DNA of 64,000 nt, from the NCBI RefSeq assembly GCF_000154725.1, contig NZ_DS544873.1, forward strand, positions 2,317,340 through 2,381,339. Reading direction: 5' to 3'. This DNA comes from Kordia algicida OT-1 (lineage in GTDB: Bacteria; Bacteroidota; Bacteroidia; Flavobacteriales; Flavobacteriaceae). A program made the position numbers and the translations under genes. Shown here one piece after another: positions 58,545-64,000 of the stretch. The notes under the pieces are model-generated. The model was not told the origin of the DNA and searched no databases. It saw only the letters and a program-made list of their open reading frames with translations. The first letter of the stretch is position 1. Each line of letters opens with the position of its first letter.

Positions 58545-58886
58545 TTGGAATCAAGATTATTATATAGCGCAACCGATTATTTAAAATCAAGTATTCATTG
58601 GAATAAAACAGCAAATGAGGAATGGATTTACTTTGGAGTCGATAAAAATATTGATTCCAATTTGATTCATAAAATAATCAACGAACACTTTAATGAAGAA
58701 GACATTTTCTTTGTTCACGAAAGAGAGAATTCAGAGCTTCTTGACAGTCAAAAGAATAAGAAAATAATGACATCAATTGTTGAAAAGAAAAACTTTTTTC
58801 TTTGGAACAGAAAACTAACCAAAGTAATTGAATTCAGTAATATTGGAGTTTTAAGATTTGGGCAACTTGATAAACTTGAAGCTTAA
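58545..58886 (+). CDS. Small protein of unknown function, TTG start
   Basis: The 113-residue protein is hydrophilic, with no signal peptide or cysteine motif. Residues about 28-60 read WIYFGVDKNIDSNLIHKIIN and EHFNEEDIFFVHEREN, then IVEKKNFFLWNRKLTKVIEF. I do not recognise a family. The frame has a stop three codons upstream and no ATG nearby, so TTG 58545 is the best start. Its composition and position between the restriction pair and the ANL gene suggest it came in with the restriction-modification genes. The ANL gene starts 10 bp after its stop. Confidence 0.6.
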   Translation: MESRLLYSATDYLKSSIHWNKTANEEWIYFGVDKNIDSNLIHKIINEHFNEEDIFFVHERENSELLDSQKNKKIMTSIVEKKNFFLWNRKLTKVIEFSNIGVLRFGQLDKLEA

Positions 58887-58896
58887 TTTTAAAAGT

Positions 58897-60201
58897 ATGA
58901 ACCTACACAATTTCATAGCAAACAGAAAACCTGATGCAGTCTATCTGCAAACAGAGAAAGCTGCGTATACGTATGCGGAATTGTTTTCGTTTGTGAACGA
59001 TTTTGAAAAAGAGTTTTTGTCAGATGCGAATGAAATTTTTGCCTTAAAAGTTAAAGATCAAGCGTTGTTGGTGTTTTGTAGTTGGGCATGCATGATACAT
59101 CGAAAATCGTTTGTGTTATTGCCGTTTGATATAGATCGTAATTTAGAAGAACGTTTGTTGACAGAAGCTTCTTGTAATGTATTGATTTCCTCCAAAGAAA
59201 ATCTTTCTACATCTTTTGGAATTGGTAATTTGACAAGCAAACGTATCAAATCAGCAATAGTAAAAAAAGAGGAATCACAGATTTCTAAGATTGGATTTTT
59301 ATCGAGCGGAACAACAGGAAAACCAAAACTGATTTGGAATACGTCACAACAATTTGGCACAAGTTTGACTACGACATACGAACATGATTTTATGCCATAT
59401 ACGAAAGCGCAAAAGGTATTGATTACACCATTTTTGACACATTCCTACGGTTTTAGTGCATTGCTCGAATATACACAAGGAAAAAGCACCATTTTGATTC
59501 CGAGTGAAGCTTCGTTTGCAGGAATTTTTCGGTTGATGGGGAAAAAGGAAATTCAAGCGCAAGTAACGGCAATTGAAGCCGTTCCGTATTTTTATAAACA
59601 GTTGATTGTGTTTCAAAAGAAGATTCATTTTAGTAATTTGAAACATATTGGTTTTGGTGGCGATTTTGTACATGATTCGTTGTTGCAATCGCTTTGCAAT
59701 GCGTATGAAGATATTTCGTTTTCAGTGCGTTACGGAGTTTCTGAGATTCCTTCGGTGATTGGTTTGAATATGTTTACACGTTTGGAAGATAATACCAATT
59801 CATATGAAATTCATCCGCGATATACGGTAACAACAGCAGATGAAATTGTAGTTTCAAACAATTATAATGCTACACAAATTGCTACAGGCGACATCGGTTT
59901 TATGGAAGATGAACGATTGTTTGTGATTGATCGGAAAGCTTCGTTTTTGAAAGTGAAAGGGTATAAAGTTTCGCCAAATTTTATTGAAAAAGTGTTTATC
60001 GATTCTGGAATGATTCAAGAAGTTCACGTGTTGACAAAGAATGATACGCTGATTGCAAAGTTAATTCCGCTAGAAAATTATGATAAAGTTGGTTTGAAGA
60101 ATTATCTTAGAAGTCAATTGCCTAATTATGCAATTCCAGATAAAATTATGATCGTAGAAACCATTGAACGCACACAAACAGGAAAGATAATTAGACAGTA
60201 A
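58897..60201 (+). CDS. Adenylate-forming (ANL) acyl/aminoacyl ligase
   Basis: ATG 58897 is preferred to an in-frame TTG at 58858, which would overlap the previous gene. The 434-residue enzyme shows the ANL core motifs: FLSSGTTGKPKLIW (phosphate loop), RYGVSEIPSV, QIATGDIGFMEDERL, VIDRKASFLKVKGYKVSP (hinge region) and the C-terminal TGKI Lys. The enzyme activates a carboxylate as adenylate and passes it to a thiol, here plausibly the carrier protein at 53440. It is shorter than NRPS adenylation domains (about 500-550 residues), and residues of the substrate pocket cannot be read off reliably. The monooxygenase gene begins one base after its stop. Confidence 0.9.
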   Translation: MNLHNFIANRKPDAVYLQTEKAAYTYAELFSFVNDFEKEFLSDANEIFALKVKDQALLVFCSWACMIHRKSFVLLPFDIDRNLEERLLTEASCNVLISSKENLSTSFGIGNLTSKRIKSAIVKKEESQISKIGFLSSGTTGKPKLIWNTSQQFGTSLTTTYEHDFMPYTKAQKVLITPFLTHSYGFSALLEYTQGKSTILIPSEASFAGIFRLMGKKEIQAQVTAIEAVPYFYKQLIVFQKKIHFSNLKHIGFGGDFVHDSLLQSLCNAYEDISFSVRYGVSEIPSVIGLNMFTRLEDNTNSYEIHPRYTVTTADEIVVSNNYNATQIATGDIGFMEDERLFVIDRKASFLKVKGYKVSPNFIEKVFIDSGMIQEVHVLTKNDTLIAKLIPLENYDKVGLKNYLRSQLPNYAIPDKIMIVETIERTQTGKIIRQ

Positions 60202-60202
60202 T

Positions 60203-61207
60203 ATGAGTATACAGATTTTTAATTTGTTGGGCATTTCGCGCGATTCCGTTTTTGAGGAACAGTTATCGTTTGCAGATTATTTGACCGATTTTATCCAAGA
60301 AACTGAGACTTCGCATTTTTCTGGAACATTGTTGCCCGAATCGATTGAAGGTCCCATAAATCCGTGGTTTTTTGCACAGGAATTGTTGTCAAAATCTTCC
60401 AAACTTCCGTTTATCGCAATCAATCCTTGTTTTGTGCATCCGTTGTATGTGGTGCGGAACTTATATAATTTGTCTACTTTTTACCAACGCCCTATGTACC
60501 TCAACTTTATTACGGGCGGTTCGGCAGCAGATTCGATGAAGATTTCCGATGTACTTTCAAAGGAAGAAAAATATAATCGCTTGAATGAATTTATCACGAT
60601 TGTACAGGAATTGCTGACCGCGAATGAAAGCGAAACGTATTCCTTCAAAGGAAAGTATTATACCTTAGATAATATCGTTTTTAAAGGTTCGTTGCCTGCA
60701 CAGTTGCAACCTGTGTTTCATATTGCGGGAAGTTCGGAGTTTGCACAACAGTTGCTACAGCAGAAAAAAATGATACAGTTAAAAATGGGCGAAAGTTTGT
60801 CTAAATTGTCTTTGAATGCGTCTCAAAAGATCAGCTATCATTTTGGAATTATTACACGTGAAACGACAGAGGAAGCGCAAGAAGTGTTGAAATTTTTCAG
60901 CAAAAAAGATCGAAAACGAAGTATTTTACAACAGATTTCCATTAAGCAATCACAATCGGTTTGGAAGGAAAGTGTGTATAAATGCTATAAAGCTTCCGAA
61001 GAAGATACCGTGTACAGTTTGCAACCGTTTGTAAATGGCTATTCGGATGTTCCTTATTTGGTAGGCAGTTATGAAGACGTTTCAACTTATATACAAACCT
61101 ATATTGAGAAAGGTGTAGAAAGTTTGATTGTGGAGATTCCGAAGACTGGTTTTGACGAAATTCAGCAAATAAATTCTGTGATTCGAAAACTGAATATCAC
61201 TTCCTGA
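60203..61207 (+). CDS. Luciferase-like monooxygenase (LLM-class, FMN-dependent)
   Basis: The 334-residue protein begins like bacterial luciferase-type barrels (MSIQIFNLLGISRDSVFEEQ) and contains the alkanesulfonate-monooxygenase-like segment MYLNFITGGSAADSMKISDV, then EEKYNRLNEFITIVQELLTA. It lacks a signal peptide and is cytoplasmic. LLM enzymes use reduced flavin and oxygen to hydroxylate or cleave substrates, and members occur in carrier-protein-dependent natural product clusters acting on tethered intermediates. It begins one base after the ANL stop and ends 12 bp before IS copy 2, so the original downstream context may have been altered. Confidence 0.88.
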   Translation: MSIQIFNLLGISRDSVFEEQLSFADYLTDFIQETETSHFSGTLLPESIEGPINPWFFAQELLSKSSKLPFIAINPCFVHPLYVVRNLYNLSTFYQRPMYLNFITGGSAADSMKISDVLSKEEKYNRLNEFITIVQELLTANESETYSFKGKYYTLDNIVFKGSLPAQLQPVFHIAGSSEFAQQLLQQKKMIQLKMGESLSKLSLNASQKISYHFGIITRETTEEAQEVLKFFSKKDRKRSILQQISIKQSQSVWKESVYKCYKASEEDTVYSLQPFVNGYSDVPYLVGSYEDVSTYIQTYIEKGVESLIVEIPKTGFDEIQQINSVIRKLNITS

Positions 61208-61265
61208 GCCAACTACATATGACCCGTCCTAAAAAACCGTTACAGTTATTTAGGATTAAAAATAG

Positions 61266-62165
61266 TTAAAACACAGATAAGACAGCTGTCTTATCTGTGT
61301 TTTTTCTTTTATAGGTTTTTATGTTGACTTTATTTTGTTTGTGCATCTGTTCTGGAGTTAGCATTTGACATGATAAATGCGGTCTTTTGGTATTATAAAC
61401 TTTAATACTCTGTTGTACTATTTTCTTCATTAGTTTGATGTCTATTTTAGAGGTGCCCATCAAAAACTCTTGTTTCAAGATTCCGTTGATTCGCTCTGCT
61501 ACTGCATTTTGATATGGATCATAGGATTCTGTCATACTACATTTAATATGACTCTTAGTTAATATTCTTTGATATTGATTACTACAATATTGTAAACCTC
61601 TATCAGAATGATGTATTAGCCTTTCCTTGGGATATTTTCTGTTTTTAACAGCTTGCTTTAATGCTTTTATAGAACTATCTACTGCCAAGGTATTTGATAG
61701 ATAATACCCAACGATCATCTTAGAATATGCATCTGTAATAAGCGATAAATACATGGGATTAGCTCGATTACCTACATAGGTAATATCTGCTACCCAAACT
61801 TGTTCTGGTCTGTTTACATCTAAATTCTCTATTACATTGTTATGTTTTCTAAACCGATGATGAGAGTTAGTAGTGATATGATAGCTCCGCTTGGGTTTAA
61901 TCAACATATGATTTGCCTTTAAAATAGCAAATAAACGATCTCTGCCGACACCTAAACTACGTAAAGACTCTTGTAGAATATGATATAACTTCCTTGTGCC
62001 AATGCGTGGTTGCTCTATTCTAACAGATTGAACCAGCTCTATCACATCACTAGCAATACACTGTCGTTTCTCTTTTGAACGTATCGCTCGGTAATATACT
62101 TGCCTGCTTACCCCAAGTAACTCACAAGTAGATGAGATACTTTCTCTGTAATGTATTCTAAACAT
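61266..62165 (-). CDS. IS3-family transposase OrfB (copy 2)
   Basis: Identical in sequence to the OrfB of copy 1, with the DDE motifs DITYV, HHSDRGLQYC and AERINGILKQEF. The frame is intact, with the -1 frameshift site of orfA at 62186-62192 just upstream, so an OrfAB fusion is expected. Confidence 0.95.
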   Translation of the reverse strand: MFRIHYRESISSTCELLGVSRQVYYRAIRSKEKRQCIASDVIELVQSVRIEQPRIGTRKLYHILQESLRSLGVGRDRLFAILKANHMLIKPKRSYHITTNSHHRFRKHNNVIENLDVNRPEQVWVADITYVGNRANPMYLSLITDAYSKMIVGYYLSNTLAVDSSIKALKQAVKNRKYPKERLIHHSDRGLQYCSNQYQRILTKSHIKCSMTESYDPYQNAVAERINGILKQEFLMGTSKIDIKLMKKIVQQSIKVYNTKRPHLSCQMLTPEQMHKQNKVNIKTYKRKNTDKTAVLSVF

Positions 62166-62170
62166 ATCGA

Positions 62171-62557
62171 TTACTTGGGTTTGGAGTTTTTTCTGATAGG
62201 AATATTAAACTCTTTTTCTGCTAAATCAATCATCATATCAAACAAAATAGCTTTCTTGTCAGCACGCTCCGCCAGATGTTCTGCACGAGCCTTCTGCTTT
62301 TCTAACAGTTTGATTTTTTCTTCTAATTCTAAAATCTTTTGTTCTGGAGTCTTTGTCATAGAAAGTGGAGTTTGATTATGCCAATCAAAGTTACCATATT
62401 TTTTTAACCAAGTTCTGATGGTAGATCCAGATTGTATACCATACTTTGATAAGACTTGTGAGCGTGTCAGTTTGCCCTGTTCAATCTCTTGAACTACTTG
62501 GAGTTTAAAAGATAATGAATAATCTTTTTGAGTACGTTTTACATAATTTGTTTTCAT
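62171..62557 (-). CDS. IS3-family transposase OrfA (copy 2)
   Basis: Same 128-residue protein as copy 1: N-terminal helix-turn-helix then a coiled coil. The slippery A_AAA_AAC heptamer at 62186-62192 (minus strand) is in the same phase as in copy 1. Confidence 0.93.
   Translation of the reverse strand: MKTNYVKRTQKDYSLSFKLQVVQEIEQGKLTRSQVLSKYGIQSGSTIRTWLKKYGNFDWHNQTPLSMTKTPEQKILELEEKIKLLEKQKARAEHLAERADKKAILFDMMIDLAEKEFNIPIRKNSKPK
62186..62192 (-). promoter_or_regulatory. -1 ribosomal frameshift site of IS copy 2
   Basis: A_AAA_AAC at the same place in orfA as in copy 1, predicted to give the OrfAB fusion. Confidence 0.8.
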
Positions 62558-62608
62558 TACGCTTAAAATTTAGTGTAACGCTATTTCAGGACGAGACAAT
62601 ATTAAAAC

Positions 62609-62653
62609 AAAAAAAGTCTTTGCGAATACATTTATATTTACAAAGACTTTTTT
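62609..62653 (-). terminator. Terminator of the GG-leader peptide gene
   Basis: AAAGTCTTTG (62613-62622) pairs with CAAAGACTTT (62641-62650), with T runs on both strands. It lies 20 bp past the stop of the peptide gene at 62673. Confidence 0.85.
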
Positions 62654-62672
62654 ATGTATTTTGTAGTATTAT

Positions 62673-62849
62673 TTACCTTTGCGGTGTTTTATCAACTGGA
62701 GCGCTTGCCAACGTGTGGTCGCAACAACTACAGGTTGGATCGTCACAATCATCAACTCTATGGTTTAGATTTAAATCTCCTTTAAATCCTCCTAATAGCG
62801 TTTCTTTTTCGTGTACTTTAAGTACTTTTATTTTCTTATTTGTTTTCAT
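62673..62849 (-). CDS. Cys-rich double-glycine leader peptide (RiPP or bacteriocin-like)
   Basis: ATG at 62849 opens a 58-residue peptide with a basic leader (MKTNKKIKVLKVHEKETLL) ending in GG (residues 20-21). After it comes an Asp/Cys core with DDCDDPTCSCCDH (four Cys, two adjacent) and a tail VDKTPQR. A GG leader is typical of Bacteroidota natural-product precursors cleaved by C39-type peptidases. It differs from the two lanthipeptide-like precursors near 30 kb, lacking the LxLxKxxISxL motif, and its core has few Ser/Thr. A metal-binding or disulfide peptide is an alternative. No processing genes lie nearby in the window. Confidence 0.6.
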   Translation of the reverse strand: MKTNKKIKVLKVHEKETLLGGFKGDLNLNHRVDDCDDPTCSCCDHTLASAPVDKTPQR

Positions 62850-63005
62850 AATATGAATTTGTTTTAATGGTAATACAACACAATATAGTCATTATTTTAA
62901 CACCATACGAATTTTCTTTGCGCTTTATGACTCATTTTCGGCAAAAAAGGTGTTAATCCTGAACACTTTATAGTGCTTTTCTTCCTTTTTGAAATGCAAG
63001 AATTA

Positions 63006-63113
63006 AAACCTGCTTTGCTTTTACCTATTTCCTGCGGTGCTTTTGATGAAAACCTCCGCTACTTTTCACCTTTTCCTGCGGTGCTTTTGGTGGTTTCCTG
63101 CGGTACTTTTTTC
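63006..63113. repeat. Degenerate 20-24 bp repeat (TTTCCTGCGGTGCTTTT)
   Basis: TTTCCTGCGGTGCTTTT occurs at 63028 and 63073 and, with one change, at 63095, with weaker copies ACCTGCTTTGCTTTT (63007) and CCTCCGCTACTTTT (63053). Spacing is 20-24 bp. The sequence is more GC-rich than the surrounding intergenic DNA. Confidence 0.65.
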
Positions 63114-63137
63114 ACATGATGGTGTATTGGTATTACA

Positions 63138-63175
63138 AAAAAAGCTGTCTAACTTTTTTAGACAGCCTTTTGTAT
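63138..63175 (-). terminator. Terminator of the PDZ/aspartyl-protease-type gene
   Basis: GCTGTCT (63144-63150) pairs with AGACAGC (63160-63166); on the minus strand the stem is followed by seven T. Confidence 0.75.
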
Positions 63176-63209
63176 GGAATTTGATGCTAGAATTTATTTT
63201 TTACCTCGC

Positions 63210-64000
63210 TTATTCGTAAATACTATATTCAGGAAGTAAGGTAATTACTTTTCCATCACTTTTGGTAATGCTAAGTTTTTCTCCTTTGTGAAGTAATTCT
63301 AATTGAAAATTTCTGAGCGCTACATTGTCTTTAAAGTCAGCAGCTTTTTTCCCATTGATTTCTATGATTTCATCTCCAAGTTTCAAGTCTTGATTTCCTT
63401 TGGTATTTGGATTGTTGTAAATACCGATAATTTTTAATTTGTCTTCTAATTTGAAAATAATAACTCCGTGTTTTTTTTCAGGCGAAGTCTTCATTTTGGT
63501 TTTTCTAGTACTTAAAATGATTTCATTAGTATTACTATTGATGATACAGTTGTAGTTTCGTAACATCTTGTTACCAATACGCGCTCCTCTTTCTGAAGAT
63601 GTTATAAATAATTTGATAGGATGTGCTAAAATGGTATCTCCAATTTTATACGTAAAGTCTTTAATGTAATAGCCAACATCTGGTTTTGACAAACCGCCAA
63701 CAGACATTCCTGAAACACCTTCATACGTAGCTTTTTTAGAGTCTTTAAATAATTCTAGCGCATTAATAGTGACTTCAATATCATCACTGGTAGAGCCAAA
63801 ATCTATTTCGACACCATCTTTAATTCCATTGATTTCTAGAGAAGTAAACATGGTATTATAATCATTCAATACAAAAGGAATTACTATACCTTCTCCGTTG
63901 AATGGTTTTTGAGAAACCACCACATAGTTTTTGTCAAAGTTAAATTTCCAGTTTAATCGTTTGGTAATTGTTGCCCCCAAAACTCCATGGACTTCATCTC
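63210..64000 (-). CDS. Retropepsin-like aspartyl protease with PDZ domain, C-terminal part
   Basis: The frame continues past the right edge: upstream of the first internal TTG the codons still read EVHGVLGATI without a stop. GVLGATITKRLNWKFNFD matches the flap/end region of the first retropepsin half. The later part has a second pepsin-like strand set (VEIDFGSTSDDIEV: the usual DTG is DFGS here, so this copy may be inactive) and a C-terminal PDZ domain (about 175-256: GVIIFKLEDKLKIIGIYNNP ... LKLGDEIIEINGKK). Members of this group are periplasmic in Bacteroidota, but the N-terminus is missing. A terminator follows. Confidence 0.75.
   Translation of the reverse strand, partial: DEVHGVLGATITKRLNWKFNFDKNYVVVSQKPFNGEGIVIPFVLNDYNTMFTSLEINGIKDGVEIDFGSTSDDIEVTINALELFKDSKKATYEGVSGMSVGGLSKPDVGYYIKDFTYKIGDTILAHPIKLFITSSERGARIGNKMLRNYNCIINSNTNEIILSTRKTKMKTSPEKKHGVIIFKLEDKLKIIGIYNNPNTKGNQDLKLGDEIIEINGKKAADFKDNVALRNFQLELLHKGEKLSITKSDGKVITLLPEYSIYE

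Larger units (their letters stand above)
61220..62598 (-). mobile_element. IS3-family (IS150-like) insertion sequence, copy 2
   Basis: 1379 bp, same length and same encoded proteins as copy 1 but opposite orientation. The ends are the inverted repeats beginning TGACCCGTCC (61220) and, on the other strand, TGTCTCGTCC (62598). The flanking triplets match (ATA at 61217-61219 and ATA at 62599-62601), so a 3-bp target duplication is likely. On the left it touches the monooxygenase gene, on the right the terminator of a small peptide gene. Confidence 0.93.
62850..63209. other. Intergenic region between the peptide gene and the protease gene
   Basis: No gene is seen. It holds a degenerate short repeat (63006-63113) and a terminator hairpin (63138-63175). 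Confidence 0.5.

Noticed and set aside
63006-63113. CRISPR-like spaced repeats
   Set aside because: Motifs are 15-17 bp, degenerate and separated by only 3-9 bp, far from CRISPR geometry.

Overview
The window is chromosomal DNA from a low-GC member of the Bacteroidota, almost certainly a marine Flavobacteriaceae. Pointers seen here are a fused SecDF, a Rho with a long Asn/Lys/Gln-rich insert, two giant proteins with type B secretion-system-9 (T9SS) tails, three proteins with type A tails, DUF4293, DUF6588 and DUF4412 proteins, an OmpP1/FadL porin, and TAnnTTTG -7 promoter boxes. Kordia-like genomes fit, but the genus cannot be fixed from the sequence alone.

Layout. 1-2.4 kb: end of a DUF2589-like locus, a GH18-type protein, a 123-bp tandem repeat, a DUF4293 protein. 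2.5-9.2 kb: housekeeping block (rho, rpsT, two identical tRNA-Glu, proS) followed by a Gly/Trp-rich lipoprotein and an OmpP1-type porin. 9.6-24.6 kb: two giant tandem paralogous surface proteins whose C-terminal 4.6 kb is almost identical; the downstream copy carries three single-base indels. 25-30.2 kb: folE (one apparent frameshift), cysS, yidD, lgt, a DUF192 lipoprotein, small membrane proteins and two orphan lanthipeptide-like precursors. 30.3-38.1 kb: secDF, a SecD-head-like lipoprotein with a possible relative beside it, a DUF4412 protein, mdh, a DUF6588 protein. 38.4-50 kb: type A T9SS proteins, IS copy 1, gyrB, an FMN oxidoreductase, a subtilase, mnmA and a surface lipoprotein.

50.2-61.2 kb is the accessory region of most interest. 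Tightly packed plus-strand genes encode a GH3 hydrolase, a nucleotide-sugar epimerase/dehydratase, a nucleotidyltransferase, an acyl carrier protein, a GT-B glycosyltransferase-like protein and a radical SAM/SPASM enzyme. An Eco47II-like restriction-modification pair and a small unknown gene interrupt the run, which then continues with an adenylate-forming (ANL) enzyme and a luciferase-like flavin monooxygenase. Together they look like a carrier-protein-tethered biosynthetic pathway that I cannot match to a described product. A second copy of the same IS3-family element closes the region, and beyond it lies a double-glycine, cysteine-rich small peptide gene.

Four single-base indels (three in the giant gene, one in folE) suggest either real decay or uncorrected sequencing errors. 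Both IS copies share a placement: a terminator hairpin on the left-repeat side and the stop codon of a converging gene 12 bp beyond the right repeat.
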